Shown here piece after piece: positions 10,996-20,262 of a stretch of 52,511 nucleotides of DNA (position 1 is its first letter; every line of letters starts with the position of its first letter). The stretch spans positions 1 to 52,511 of the forward strand of contig NZ_KB904760.1 in NCBI RefSeq assembly GCF_000380185.1. The letters run 5' to 3'. The position numbers were made by a program, and so were the translations under genes. This stretch comes from Thiofilum flexile DSM 14609. GTDB taxonomy: Bacteria; Pseudomonadota; Gammaproteobacteria; Thiotrichales; Thiotrichaceae. Under the pieces are notes generated by a model. It was not told the origin of the DNA. It did not search any database and saw only the letters and a program-made list of their open reading frames with translations.

Positions 10996-11607
10996 ATGTA
11001 TCCAGAACTGTCTAGCCTAATGCCGTGGTTATTAGTCATAGGTGCTTATTTATTAGGGTCAATCTCAGCCGCTATTATCACGGCTAAAGCGATGCAGCTA
11101 CCCGACCCGCGCTCTACTGGGTCGAAAAATCCCGGCGCTACCAATATGCTCCGCATCGGGGGCAAAAAAGCAGCCATCATTACCCTATTAGGGGATGGGC
11201 TGAAAGGCTTTATTCCGGTTTTAATCGCGCATTATGTCTTAGGCTATAGCTATGAGTGGCAAGTACTCATTGGACTGGCTGCCTTTTTAGGCCACCTCTA
11301 TCCAGTGTTTTATGGTTTTGAAGGCGGCAAAGGGGTGGCTACCGCTATCGGGGTATATCTTGCCCTCAATTTTCCAGCGGCTATGATGACGATTGCAACC
11401 TGGCTTGTTATGGCACGCGTCTTTAAATACTCCTCGCTGGCTGCCCTCACTGCTACCCTATTAGCTCCGCTATATTTTTATCTTATGACCCAAAACGGCT
11501 GGGTATTCATAGGATTATTGATCATGACGGCTTTTATTTATTACCGACATAAAAGTAATATTCAAAACCTATTAAATGGTACTGAAAAGAAATTAGGTAG
11601 CCGTTAA
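10996..11607 (+). CDS. plsY: Acyl-phosphate:glycerol-3-phosphate acyltransferase PlsY
   Basis: 203 aa integral membrane protein with about five hydrophobic segments. Family motifs are GSISAAI near the N-terminus, RSTGSKNPGATNMLR (second motif, phosphate binding), and GHLYPVFYGFEGGKGVAT. PlsY transfers the acyl group from acyl-phosphate to glycerol-3-phosphate, the first step of phospholipid synthesis. A GGGGAG precedes the ATG at 10996. The next step, done by PlsC, is encoded nearby at 13.7-14.5 kb on the other strand. Confidence 0.94.
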   Translation: MYPELSSLMPWLLVIGAYLLGSISAAIITAKAMQLPDPRSTGSKNPGATNMLRIGGKKAAIITLLGDGLKGFIPVLIAHYVLGYSYEWQVLIGLAAFLGHLYPVFYGFEGGKGVATAIGVYLALNFPAAMMTIATWLVMARVFKYSSLAALTATLLAPLYFYLMTQNGWVFIGLLIMTAFIYYRHKSNIQNLLNGTEKKLGSR

Positions 11608-11614
11608 GCCTAGT

Positions 11615-11641
11615 AAGGGGCTAAATGATGCTAGCCCCTTT
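11615..11641 (+). terminator. Terminator-like hairpin after plsY
   Basis: AAGGGGCTA (11615-11623) pairs with TAGCCCCTT (11632-11640) across an 8-base loop, 8 bases past the plsY stop. The T-run is short (3), so efficiency is uncertain. Confidence 0.55.
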
Positions 11642-11753
11642 AGCCACTATCCGTTTGTCCTTTTAGTCTTGCCACTCGCCCTAATCATTCCACGCTGCGC
11701 TTGCTAGCATCTTATAGTTGTGATTATGAACTCATTATAAGGAGCTACTCGAA

Positions 11754-12218
11754 ATGACACATATTTTCCCTAGTAATAATCGCACAGGAGCCAGCCTGCT
11801 ACCACGCACGGCCTCAGGCGATCAAAGTGCTAATATCCGTCTGGCTAGTCAGCAATTAAACTGGATGAATAATCCTTTTGCTAATAACAATAAGGCTGGT
11901 TTTTTAGATTTGGCGGTATTAGTTCGCCAGATTTTAGTACAACTAATGAATCATCTGCCTATGCCAGCACCGGCACCCGCCCCGATACCAGGGCCTATTA
12001 TGCAGCCCGTGTATGGCGTGATTCAGCCGCCGATGGCTCAACCAGTGTATGGTGTAATTCAGCCGCCTAATGACCCTATCATACAACCCGTCTATGGCGT
12101 GGTATTACCCCCCAATGACCCCATCATGCAGCCGGTCTATGGAGTAGTGCAGCCCATTGATAATGATCCTCCTATACAGGCGATCTATGGGTCAATCCAG
12201 CCAATCTCTGGGTCTTAA
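11754..12218 (+). CDS. Putative RiPP precursor with five YG repeats (spliceotide-like)
   Basis: 154 aa, no close homologue recognised. Residues 1-70 have no signal peptide and contain a predicted amphipathic helix (AGFLDLAVLVRQILVQLMNHL, part). A Pro/Ala hinge (69-82) leads to five imperfect repeats of the form Q-P-V-Y-G-V-I/V-Q-P, with Tyr-Gly at 87, 99, 114, 129 and 145; the last repeat is IYG. The repeats contain no Cys, Ser or Thr in their cores until the end (IYGS, ISGS). AAGGAG lies 8 bases before ATG 11754, and a weak promoter (TTGCTA at 11701, TATGAA at 11725, 18-bp spacing) precedes it. A radical SAM/SPASM gene follows 96 bp later on the same strand. In known spliceotide systems (PlpA/PlpX) the XYG motif is the splice site, so VYG/IYG here make it a likely multi-core precursor. 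The modification itself is inference. Confidence 0.7.
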   Translation: MTHIFPSNNRTGASLLPRTASGDQSANIRLASQQLNWMNNPFANNNKAGFLDLAVLVRQILVQLMNHLPMPAPAPAPIPGPIMQPVYGVIQPPMAQPVYGVIQPPNDPIIQPVYGVVLPPNDPIMQPVYGVVQPIDNDPPIQAIYGSIQPISGS

Positions 12219-12314
12219 CTTTAGGGTATGAGGGGTTAGTAAAAAAGAATTCAGGCTTTAACACTTAGAATAAAGTCTCCCTATTGAGTCCCATGATAAG
12301 AGGAACTACCGGCT

Positions 12315-13685
12315 ATGTCACAATCTACCACTAACAGCACTTCAGGCTTTAGCACGCGGCGTAAAAGTTACGCCGTTTGGGAAACGACACTTAAATGTAA
12401 TCTAGCTTGCTCTCATTGCGGCTCACGGGCAGGTGAAGCACGCGTCAATGAGCTATCTACGGCGGAATCGTTTGATTTAGTCCGTCAAATGGCTGAGGTA
12501 GGCATTACAGAAGTGACTATGATTGGGGGTGAGGCCTTTCTACGCTCCGATTGGCTCGACATAGCCGAGGAAATCACCCGTCAGGGGATGATTTGCTCCA
12601 TGACGACGGGAGGTTATGGGATTAACCGTAACACTGCTCAACGCATGAAAGATGCCGGAATCAATCAAGTCTCGGTATCCGTGGATGGCATGAGACAAAC
12701 TCATGATAAATTGCGCGGCAAGATTGGTTCATGGCGCTATGCCTTTGAAACAATGGAGCACTTTAATGCAGTGGGGCTTTATTTTGGCGCAAATACTCAG
12801 GTCAATCGCCTCTCCGCCCCCGAATTTCCTCTATTATTTCAAGCGTTGATTGATGCAGGCGCTAAGGCTTGGCAAATCCAAATGACCGTACCCATGGGGA
12901 ATGCTGCCGATAATTCTGACATTCTAATGCAGCCCTATGAATTACTAGCGTTTCACCCACTGCTCGCTCAGTTAGCTAAGCGTGGCTATAAACAAGGTTT
13001 TTACGTACAGCCCGGCAATAACTATGGCTATTACGGCCCTTATGATCGGATGTTGCGGGGGTTTGGACGCGAAACCGAGTTTAGTTTTTGGCGCGGCTGT
13101 AATGCAGGCTTGAGTACCATTGGTATTGAGGCTGATGGCACGATTAAAGGTTGCCCTTCCCTTCCCACGGCTGCCTATTCAGGGGGATCGATTCGGGACG
13201 CTTCCTTAGTCGAAATACTGACCGAACGGGATGAACTAACCTTTAATCTCAAGGCTGGTACAGCAGAAGGTACTGCTCATCTTTGGGGCTTTTGCAAAAC
13301 CTGTGATTTTGCCGCCTTGTGTCGGGGTGCCTGTAACTGGACAGCACATGTATTCTTTGATCAACGGGGTAATAATCCCTATTGTCATCATCGCGCCCTC
13401 GTGAATGCCGCCAATGGGGTACGTGAAGAAGTCATGATTCGCCGCAAAGCAAATGGCTTACCGTTTGATAATGGCGTATTTGATTTAAATACCTCAGCCT
13501 TCGATGCACCTTTAACGGATGATCCTATGCGCTTTGAAGTGGAGAAGGTTCAATGGCCTGAGGCATGGTTACAAGATAATCCCCACCTCAGTGCTGAGCT
13601 TAAACAAGAAGTACAACGCAATATTGATACTATGCGCAAAGCTCAACAGGCTCGTAAACCCTCTCTGAGTACAACCACTATTTAA
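12315..13685 (+). CDS. Radical SAM/SPASM peptide maturase, candidate splicease
   Basis: 456 aa. The radical SAM cluster is CX3CX2C at Cys28, Cys32 and Cys35 (LKCNLACSHCGS), followed by the GGE motif at 71-73 for SAM binding. The SPASM domain has Cys262, Cys280, Cys327, Cys330, Cys336, Cys340 and Cys357, enough to hold two extra 4Fe-4S clusters. About 90 residues follow the SPASM region and could help bind substrate. No separate RRE or PlpY-like partner, protease or exporter is next to it. SPASM proteins beside a repeat-rich small gene usually modify that peptide. AGAGGAA precedes the ATG. Whether it excises tyramine at YG, crosslinks Tyr, or does something else cannot be decided from sequence. 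Confidence 0.85.
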   Translation: MSQSTTNSTSGFSTRRKSYAVWETTLKCNLACSHCGSRAGEARVNELSTAESFDLVRQMAEVGITEVTMIGGEAFLRSDWLDIAEEITRQGMICSMTTGGYGINRNTAQRMKDAGINQVSVSVDGMRQTHDKLRGKIGSWRYAFETMEHFNAVGLYFGANTQVNRLSAPEFPLLFQALIDAGAKAWQIQMTVPMGNAADNSDILMQPYELLAFHPLLAQLAKRGYKQGFYVQPGNNYGYYGPYDRMLRGFGRETEFSFWRGCNAGLSTIGIEADGTIKGCPSLPTAAYSGGSIRDASLVEILTERDELTFNLKAGTAEGTAHLWGFCKTCDFAALCRGACNWTAHVFFDQRGNNPYCHHRALVNAANGVREEVMIRRKANGLPFDNGVFDLNTSAFDAPLTDDPMRFEVEKVQWPEAWLQDNPHLSAELKQEVQRNIDTMRKAQQARKPSLSTTTI

Positions 13686-13700
13686 ACCACTCGATTGAAT

Positions 13701-13724
13701 CAAGGATTGAATACTCAATCCTTG
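13701..13724. terminator. Bidirectional terminator-like hairpin
   Basis: CAAGGATTGA (13701-13710) pairs perfectly with TCAATCCTTG (13715-13724) over a 4-base loop. It sits in the 45-bp gap between the convergent maturase and plsC genes. There is no long T-run on either side. Confidence 0.5.
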
Positions 13725-13730
13725 AACTCT

Positions 13731-14474
13731 CTAACTATTAGCCAAAACCTCAGTTCGAATTAGTTCCTCGCACTGCGAAGCAATTTCTTTACGGTTTAAT
13801 CCCTGCGTTTCTAAGGGTGCTAAGAAATGCACTTGAGCCTTAAAACGTGGTAATGCGGTGATCGTCCAAATATTGTGGAGCAATGATTGCTTGCCTATAT
13901 AGGGTACTGATGCTAGCGCATTACCTGCCTGATCGGTGTAGCGTAATACTATGGGCTGCACAGGGGTTCCCGTATCCAAAGCAGGAGCAAAAATACGCGC
14001 AAAAAAGCGATTGACATTTTTACCGTCGGTCGTGGTACCTTCTGGAAATAAGGCCACACAATCACCTTGTAATAAGGCCTGACGTACCTCTTCGGCTGCG
14101 GCATCACCGGATTGTCCCCGATCAATATATAAAGTCCCTGCACGGGTGGCTAGCCAACCAATAATAGGCCAGCGTTTGACTTCAACTTTAGACAAAAAAC
14201 GCGGCTCACCGACCCCACCTAATACCCCAATATCCAGCCACGACACATGATTGGCTACCCATAATACCCGCCCTAGCACTGGCTCCCCCCTAATGACTAG
14301 CTCGGCTCCAGTACAATAGGCCAGACGCCTTAGCCACCATTTTCTAGTGCGCTTTAAGACCTCATGCTCATAGGTTTTACGCAATATGACCGTTAACAGT
14401 ACGGCTAAACTCACCCCAATCAACAAATGCACTAACAAGGCGCTCAAACGTAATAGACGACGGATAAATGACAT
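13731..14474 (-). CDS. plsC: 1-acyl-sn-glycerol-3-phosphate acyltransferase (PlsC family)
   Basis: 247 aa from the preferred start (14474); an upstream ATG at 14522 would add 16 residues. A hydrophobic N-terminal segment is followed by the acyltransferase motif NHVSWLD with catalytic His and Asp, then PRFLSKVEVKRWPIIG, GTLYIDRG, and FPEGTTTDG. The enzyme adds the second acyl chain to lysophosphatidic acid in the inner membrane. The ornithine-lipid acyltransferase OlsA shares these motifs, so the exact acceptor is not certain. Confidence 0.82.
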   Translation of the reverse strand: MSFIRRLLRLSALLVHLLIGVSLAVLLTVILRKTYEHEVLKRTRKWWLRRLAYCTGAELVIRGEPVLGRVLWVANHVSWLDIGVLGGVGEPRFLSKVEVKRWPIIGWLATRAGTLYIDRGQSGDAAAEEVRQALLQGDCVALFPEGTTTDGKNVNRFFARIFAPALDTGTPVQPIVLRYTDQAGNALASVPYIGKQSLLHNIWTITALPRFKAQVHFLAPLETQGLNRKEIASQCEELIRTEVLANS

Positions 14475-14569
14475 AAAAACCGTTCTTTTATTTTTCAAAA
14501 TAAACATTATGAGTGGAGCCAATCAGCACGGCAAATAATTTTTTAATCCCTCAAGGAGAGATTCTGCGC

Positions 14570-14587
14570 GTGTCATGAAACTGTCAT
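14570..14587 (+). promoter_or_regulatory. Pho box (PhoB-binding site) upstream of pstS
   Basis: Two TGTCAT half-sites, 14571-14576 and 14582-14587, are spaced 11 bp apart start to start, matching the PhoB direct-repeat consensus (CTGTCATAAA repeated). The site is about 55 bp before the pstS start, so phosphate-starvation control of the pst operon is expected. Confidence 0.85.
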
Positions 14588-14642
14588 ATTTAGCCCCTAC
14601 ACTGCGCTCATCTTAGTTTCGGAATCGATGGAGATTTTCCGT

Positions 14643-15671
14643 ATGAAATCATTAGCATGGCTCGTTGCGGCTGGTTTATTCATGGGTGTAGGTGCTGCTC
14701 AAGCGCGTGATAATATTGAAATTGTTGGCTCATCTACCGTTTATCCCTTTTCTACCACAGTGGCAGAAAATTACGCTAAAAAAACCGGCAACCCTGCTCC
14801 TAAAGTGGAGTCAACCGGCACCGGCGGTGGGATGAAATTATTCTGCTCTGGAGCCGGTGTTGATACGCCTGATATTAGCAATGCCTCCCGTCGCATTAAA
14901 GAATCCGAATTAGAAACCTGTAAGAAAAATGGGATAAATCCCGTAGAAGTTAAAGTGGGTTATGACGGTATTGCTATCGCTAATGCGAAGGAAGCCCCCA
15001 CCTTTACTATTACCCGTAAAGAATTATTCCTAGCTTTAGCGAAAGAAGTTCCTCAAGAGGATGGTACTTTAGCCCCGAATAAATTCACCACTTGGAACGA
15101 AATAGACGCAAAACTACCTGCTACCAAGATTGAAGTCTTAGGTCCTCCACCTACCTCAGGTACGCGTGATGCCTTTGTGGAAATGGTCATGCATGTCGGT
15201 TGTAAAGAGTTCGCATGGGTAAAAGACCTCGAAAAAACGGATGAGAAAAAATTTAAAGCAATTTGTGAATCCATTCGTGAAGACGGTCACTATGTAGAAG
15301 CCGGTGAAAATGACAATCTCATTGTACAAAAATTACAATCTAATAAAGATGCTTTAGGCATTTTCGGCTTTAGCTTCTTAGATCAAAATAGCGATAAAGT
15401 AAAAGGGGCTAATGTCGATGGCGTAGAAATCTCTTTTGACTCTATTGCAGCCGGTCAATATCCGGTCTCACGTCCCCTATATATGTATGTAAAGAAAGAG
15501 CATGTTGGTACAGTTAAGGGGATTGAGGACTTTTTAGCTGAATTTACTAGCGATGCGGCTTGGGGCGATGAGGGTTATCTAACCGATAAAGGCATGATTC
15601 CTATGCCTACTGAGGAACGTGCTAAATTTGCTGCTGATGCTAAAGCGCTGACCGCTTTATCTGGCTTATAA
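14643..15671 (+). CDS. pstS: Phosphate ABC transporter, periplasmic binding protein PstS
   Basis: 342 aa. The start at 14643 is chosen over 14628 because GGAG lies 9 bases before it and it gives a clean signal peptide (MKSLAWLVAAGLFMGVGAAQA). The mature protein begins DNIEIVGSSTVYPF, and phosphate-binding loops include STGTGGG and PPTSGTRDAF. It captures phosphate in the periplasm for the PstCAB transporter. It is first in the operon pstS-pstC-pstA-pstB-phoU behind a Pho box, and a terminator-like hairpin after it would keep PstS in excess over the membrane parts. Confidence 0.95.
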   Translation: MKSLAWLVAAGLFMGVGAAQARDNIEIVGSSTVYPFSTTVAENYAKKTGNPAPKVESTGTGGGMKLFCSGAGVDTPDISNASRRIKESELETCKKNGINPVEVKVGYDGIAIANAKEAPTFTITRKELFLALAKEVPQEDGTLAPNKFTTWNEIDAKLPATKIEVLGPPPTSGTRDAFVEMVMHVGCKEFAWVKDLEKTDEKKFKAICESIREDGHYVEAGENDNLIVQKLQSNKDALGIFGFSFLDQNSDKVKGANVDGVEISFDSIAAGQYPVSRPLYMYVKKEHVGTVKGIEDFLAEFTSDAAWGDEGYLTDKGMIPMPTEERAKFAADAKALTALSGL

Positions 15672-15723
15672 ATGTTGCAAATAATAATCTAATGATCCAA
15701 AGGATTGGATTTTATCTTACTTG

Positions 15724-15754
15724 GCAGGGTAGTGATTAGCTATCCTGCTTTTTT
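15724..15754 (+). terminator. Intercistronic terminator between pstS and pstC
   Basis: GCAGGGTAG (15724-15732) pairs with CTATCCTGC (15740-15748) with one G-T wobble, followed by six T. It is a textbook intrinsic terminator inside the operon. Partial read-through would supply pstCAB-phoU, as binding-protein genes often need higher expression. Confidence 0.85.
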
Positions 15755-15787
15755 AGTTTTCAATACTTCCCTTTTATTGGTGAATCA

Positions 15788-17182
15788 ATGAATACAACCA
15801 ATATTTTATTAACCTTGCTGTTATTAATAGGTTTTAGCTATGTAATAGGGCGTAAACGCTCACTAGCACTAGCAAAGCCTAATGCTCCTAGCAAGGGTAA
15901 TAACCTACACTCCCTACCTAGTTATTATGGCTACTTAGTAGCTATTTGGTGTGGTATTCCAGCCATTGCTATTTTATTGCTTTGGAATGTTTTTAGTACT
16001 CCTATTGCCAATAGCTTAGTCACTAATAGCCTACCGGCTGAAATACAAAGCCAAGCCCCTGAGCAAATTGGTCTATTTATCAACCGTATTCACAGTGCAG
16101 TGAATCAGGGCAATATTCAAGAACTCACCGACCCCGTACAAAAACAAGCTGCCGAGCATTATCAGCATATTCTCAATATTAGTAAAATGGCTAAAACGGT
16201 TTTAGTATTAGTCATAGCACTCTTAGGCATATATTTGGGTTTACGGATGATTAAGCCCGAATTACGCGCCCGGAATAAGGTGGAAAAATTTGCTACCTTT
16301 ATGATGGCCTCCTGTGCCTCTATTGCCATATTGACCACCGTGGGTATTGTCTTTTCGGTACTTTTTGAATCGATTCGCTTTTTCCATGATGTATCGATTA
16401 TTGACTTTTTATTCGGTACTCATTGGAGTCCACAAACCGCTTTAAGAGCTGATCAAGTCGGTAGCTCTGGTAGTTTTGGTTTTATCCCATTATTAACCGG
16501 AACCTTATTAATTTCCGCCATTGCCTTATTAGTAGCTGTACCCTTAGGGTTAATGTCGGCGATTTATTTATCCGAATATGCCTCTAAAACGGTGCGGAAT
16601 ATTGTAAAACCCGCTTTAGAAGTCTTAGCCGGTATTCCGACCGTAGTGTACGGCTTTTTTGCTGCCCTTACGGTTGCCCCCTTTGTGCGCGATGCCGGAG
16701 CCGCCTTAGGCTTAAATGTAGCCTCTGAAAGTGCGCTCGCAGCGGGGGTGGTCATGGGGATTATGATTATTCCTTTTATGTCCTCACTGTCTGATGATGT
16801 GATTAATGCCGTACCTCAATCCATGCGCGATGGCTCTTATGGCATGGGTGCGACCCAATCGGAGACGATTAAACAAGTCATTATTCCCGCCGCTCTGCCC
16901 GGCATTGTGGGTGCCTTTTTATTAGCGGCCTCACGTGCGATTGGAGAAACTATGATTGTAGTGATGGCAGCCGGTATGTCCGCTAATCTCACCATGAATC
17001 CACTAGAAGCCGTCACCACAGTCACCGTGCAAATCGTCGCCCTTTTGACGGGAGATCAAGAATTTGATAGTACCAAAACCTTAGCCGCGTTTGCCTTAGG
17101 TTTAACCCTATTCTTAATGACTCTAGTCTTAAATGTAATTGCCCTCCACATTGTACGTAAATACCGTGAACAATATGACTAA
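15788..17182 (+). CDS. pstC: Phosphate ABC transporter permease PstC
   Basis: 464 aa, longer than the roughly 320 residues of E. coli PstC. The extra length is an N-terminal region with three hydrophobic segments and a soluble loop (about 70-125), followed by the usual six-helix permease core. The core has the EAA-type motif near SMRDGSYGMGATQSETIKQVIIPAALPGI that contacts PstB. Extended PstC proteins of this form occur in other gammaproteobacteria. It overlaps pstA by 8 bp. Confidence 0.92.
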   Translation: MNTTNILLTLLLLIGFSYVIGRKRSLALAKPNAPSKGNNLHSLPSYYGYLVAIWCGIPAIAILLLWNVFSTPIANSLVTNSLPAEIQSQAPEQIGLFINRIHSAVNQGNIQELTDPVQKQAAEHYQHILNISKMAKTVLVLVIALLGIYLGLRMIKPELRARNKVEKFATFMMASCASIAILTTVGIVFSVLFESIRFFHDVSIIDFLFGTHWSPQTALRADQVGSSGSFGFIPLLTGTLLISAIALLVAVPLGLMSAIYLSEYASKTVRNIVKPALEVLAGIPTVVYGFFAALTVAPFVRDAGAALGLNVASESALAAGVVMGIMIIPFMSSLSDDVINAVPQSMRDGSYGMGATQSETIKQVIIPAALPGIVGAFLLAASRAIGETMIVVMAAGMSANLTMNPLEAVTTVTVQIVALLTGDQEFDSTKTLAAFALGLTLFLMTLVLNVIALHIVRKYREQYD

Positions 17183-18455
17183 TCTAACTCCCCCCGCTAC
17201 AAGTGCAACGACTGAGAAAGTAAAGCTTGGTTTGCAAAAACGTTATAGTCGTGAAAAGCGTTTTCGCTGGTATGGTATTATCTCTATCGTCGTTAGCTTA
17301 TTTTTTCTGATTGTATTACTAGCTGATATTACCTATAAGGCTCTACCGGCTTTTACTCATCATTATATTCAACTCGATATTGATTTTAATGCTGAAAAGC
17401 TAGGGATTAGCGCACAATCCACACCAGAACAATTACGTCGCGCTGATTATAGTATTTTAGTAAATGATGCATTGATAAAGCAATTCCCGAATGTCACAGG
17501 ACGCCAAGAAAAACGTGCTTTAAAAAATATTGTCAGCTCTAATGCCCCCTATCGTTTACAGGCCATGGTATTAGAAAACCCCAGCTTACTCGGTACTAAA
17601 CAAGCCATTTGGTTTTTAAGCAATGATGATAGCGATATTTACTATAAAGACGGTAATGAGCGCTTAAAGCCTTATGAAACACAATGGCTAGATACTTTAA
17701 AAGCAGAAGGCCGCGTAGATAATCGTTTTAACAGTACGCTGTTCACTAATGGCGATTCACGTGAACCAGAGCAGGCCGGTATTTTAAGTGCCTTAGTAGG
17801 CTCCTTCTTTACCATTGCCTTGACTTTAAGCTTATCCTTCCCTATTGGCTTAGCGGCTGCTATTTATTTAGAAGAATTTTCCCCTAAAAATAACTTTTGG
17901 GTGGATTTAATCGAGGTGAATATTAATAACCTCGCCGCCGTGCCTTCTATTGTTTTTGGCTTATTAGGTTTGGCAGTATTTATTCAGTTTTTTGGTGTAC
18001 CGCGCTCTACTCCACTGGTGGGCAGTTTGGTGCTTACCTTAATTACTTTACCCACGATTATTATTGCGAGTCGAGCGGCGATTAAGTCTGTACCTCCCTC
18101 TATACGCGAAGCAGCACTGGGCTTAGGTGCCTCTAAGGTGCAAACGGTGTTTCACCATGTAGTTCCCTTAGCTATGCCCGGTGTTTTAACCGGAACGATT
18201 ATTGGCATGGCACATGCTTTAGGTGAAACAGCTCCACTCCTGATGATTGGTATGGTCGCTTTTATTATTGATGTTCCCAGCAATTTAACGGATCCAGCGG
18301 CGGTCTTACCCGTACAAATCTACTTATGGGCCGATAGCCCAGAGCGGGCTTTTGTCGCTAAAACATCAGCAGCTATTTTAATTTTATTGGTGTTTTTAGT
18401 GTGTATGAACCTATTAGCTGTTATTTTAAGAAAACGCTTTGAGAGACGTTGGTAA
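17175..18455 (+). CDS. pstA: Phosphate ABC transporter permease PstA
   Basis: 426 aa from the ATG at 17175, which overlaps the pstC stop by 8 bp; a start at 17139 would lie well inside pstC. One N-terminal transmembrane segment and a periplasmic domain of about 150 residues precede the permease core. The coupling motif is [32 protein letters not shown], in part. The extended N-terminal domain matches the long PstC partner. Together PstC and PstA form the channel. Confidence 0.92.
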   Translation: MTNLTPPATSATTEKVKLGLQKRYSREKRFRWYGIISIVVSLFFLIVLLADITYKALPAFTHHYIQLDIDFNAEKLGISAQSTPEQLRRADYSILVNDALIKQFPNVTGRQEKRALKNIVSSNAPYRLQAMVLENPSLLGTKQAIWFLSNDDSDIYYKDGNERLKPYETQWLDTLKAEGRVDNRFNSTLFTNGDSREPEQAGILSALVGSFFTIALTLSLSFPIGLAAAIYLEEFSPKNNFWVDLIEVNINNLAAVPSIVFGLLGLAVFIQFFGVPRSTPLVGSLVLTLITLPTIIIASRAAIKSVPPSIREAALGLGASKVQTVFHHVVPLAMPGVLTGTIIGMAHALGETAPLLMIGMVAFIIDVPSNLTDPAAVLPVQIYLWADSPERAFVAKTSAAILILLVFLVCMNLLAVILRKRFERRW

Positions 18456-18459
18456 TCCT

Positions 18460-19329
18460 ATGAGTACTATTACGAGTTCAACCCCTATGTTAGATGCGAC
18501 TGCTCGTGCCGAAGGTCGTGAAGAGTTTTCGGCTGCGATTACCCATACTGTTGGCAAACCCTTCTTAGAAGATGCTAAGTTTAAGACCCGTGATGTGAAT
18601 GTTTTTTATGCGGGCGCTAAACAAGCTATTTTTGATGTCGATTTAGATATCGGACGGAATGAAGTTATTGCCATGATTGGCCCTTCAGGATGCGGTAAAT
18701 CCACCTTTTTACGCTGCCTGAATCGCATGAATGACACGATTCAAGATGCAAAAGTCACAGGTCAGCTATTATTAGATGGTATGGATATTTATTCTAAGGA
18801 ACTAGATCCTGTTTTACTCCGTGCGCGGGTAGGGATGGTCTTCCAAAAACCGAATCCTTTCCCTAAGTCGATTTATGATAATGTCGCTTATGGCCCGCGC
18901 TTGCATGGTCTCGCGGCTAATCGCTCTGAACTAGATGAAATTGTCGAAGAAAGCTTGCGAAAAGCGGGGCTATTTAATGAGGTTAAGGATCGTCTTAACT
19001 CACCCGGCACGGGTCTTTCTGGCGGGCAGCAGCAACGCTTATGTATTGCGCGTACCATTGCGGTTAGCCCTGAGGTGATTCTGATGGATGAACCGACTTC
19101 AGCACTAGACCCGATCGCGACAGCAACGATTGAGGAGCTGATTGAGGAGTTACGCCAATCGTTTACGATTTGTATTGTCACTCACTCAATGCAACAGGCT
19201 GCGCGGATTTCACAACGCACAGCTTATTTCCACTTGGGGAAACTGGTAGAGGTGAATGATACCAATACCGTCTTCACCAACCCATCACATCAATTAACAG
19301 AAAATTATATTACCGGACGTTTCGGTTAA
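18460..19329 (+). CDS. pstB: Phosphate ABC transporter ATPase PstB
   Basis: 289 aa from the ATG at 18460, which follows the pstA stop by 4 bases. Walker A is GPSGCGKST, the Q-loop [15 protein letters not shown], the signature [13 protein letters not shown], and Walker [14 protein letters not shown] with the H-loop THSMQQAAR. It powers phosphate import. An extension of about 40 residues precedes the ATPase fold. Confidence 0.96.
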   Translation: MSTITSSTPMLDATARAEGREEFSAAITHTVGKPFLEDAKFKTRDVNVFYAGAKQAIFDVDLDIGRNEVIAMIGPSGCGKSTFLRCLNRMNDTIQDAKVTGQLLLDGMDIYSKELDPVLLRARVGMVFQKPNPFPKSIYDNVAYGPRLHGLAANRSELDEIVEESLRKAGLFNEVKDRLNSPGTGLSGGQQQRLCIARTIAVSPEVILMDEPTSALDPIATATIEELIEELRQSFTICIVTHSMQQAARISQRTAYFHLGKLVEVNDTNTVFTNPSHQLTENYITGRFG

Positions 19330-19345
19330 GTTTGGGGTAGATAGT

Positions 19346-20068
19346 ATGGAGATTACACAACATACCTCTCACGCCTATAGTCATGAGTTAGAGGTTACTC
19401 GCACGCATGTACTGCAAATGGGCGGTCTAGTAGAGGAGCAACTGAGTAATGCGGTCAAAGCATTATTAGAGAAAGATAGCGAACTAGGGGCCGAGGTCGC
19501 ACGCAATGACTATAAGGTTAATAAACTGGAGGTCGCTATTGATGAAGAATGTGCCCGTATTATTGCAAGGCGTCAGCCCGCTGCGATTGATTTAAGGTTA
19601 ATTCTCGCTATTATTAAATCGATTACCGATTTAGAGCGTATTGGGGATGAAGCCGAGAAAATCGGGCGTTATGCCGCTGAGGCCTCTGAACACTTAGATG
19701 CTAATTTAATACTAGCCTTACGTCATCTATGTGATCATGTCATCATTATGTTACGGGATACCTTGGATGCCTTTGCGCGGATTGACTCTGAGCGTGCCAT
19801 GCAGGTAGCGGAAACGGATTTAGCCATTGACCGTGAGTTTGAGGCAATCTATCGGCAATTGATTACCCTCATGATGGAAGATCCGCGCAATATCAAACAC
19901 AGTCTTAATGTTGTCTGGTGCGCACGTGCTTTAGAGCGTATTGGGGATCATTGCTGTAATATTTGTGAGTATGTGATTTATCTTGTGAATGGTAAAGACA
20001 TCCGTCATACCAGCAAAGAAGAGATTAAGGCGATTATTGCCAATACGCCAATGAGAAAATTGACTTAG
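19346..20068 (+). CDS. phoU: Phosphate signalling protein PhoU
   Basis: 240 aa, two repeats of a three-helix PhoU domain, each with the E/DxxxD metal-binding signature (DLERIGDEAEKI and ALERIGDHCCNI). It links the Pst transporter to the PhoR sensor kinase and turns the Pho regulon off when phosphate is plentiful. It is the last gene of the pst operon; phoB and phoR are not in the window. Confidence 0.95.
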   Translation: MEITQHTSHAYSHELEVTRTHVLQMGGLVEEQLSNAVKALLEKDSELGAEVARNDYKVNKLEVAIDEECARIIARRQPAAIDLRLILAIIKSITDLERIGDEAEKIGRYAAEASEHLDANLILALRHLCDHVIIMLRDTLDAFARIDSERAMQVAETDLAIDREFEAIYRQLITLMMEDPRNIKHSLNVVWCARALERIGDHCCNICEYVIYLVNGKDIRHTSKEEIKAIIANTPMRKLT

Positions 20069-20095
20069 CCCACAATCGGCTAATAAGTAGGTATA

Positions 20096-20203
20096 CCAAA
20101 GTAGTCGGGTATTTCCTCCGCAGCCGCTGTGAATACTTCCCTGTACGCTACAAGGCGGCATCCTTGCCGCCAAGACTGCTCCAGAAATACCCGACCACTT
20201 TGG
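20096..20203. repeat. Palindromic repeat element, copy A (108 bp)
   Basis: Terminal inverted repeats of 19 bp (20096-20114 and 20185-20203, one mismatch) enclose a core with a GGCGGCA/TGCCGCC hairpin. The reverse complement of the core matches about 50 bp of copy B at 34.9 kb with only about four differences. It sits between the convergent phoU and pit genes, so it may also act as a bidirectional terminator. It looks like a MITE or a dispersed structured-RNA repeat. Confidence 0.8.
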
Positions 20204-20262
20204 CTCAAGTACTTATGCAGATAAGGGCAGTCCTTAACAGGGCTACCCTTATTCAAGATCTA

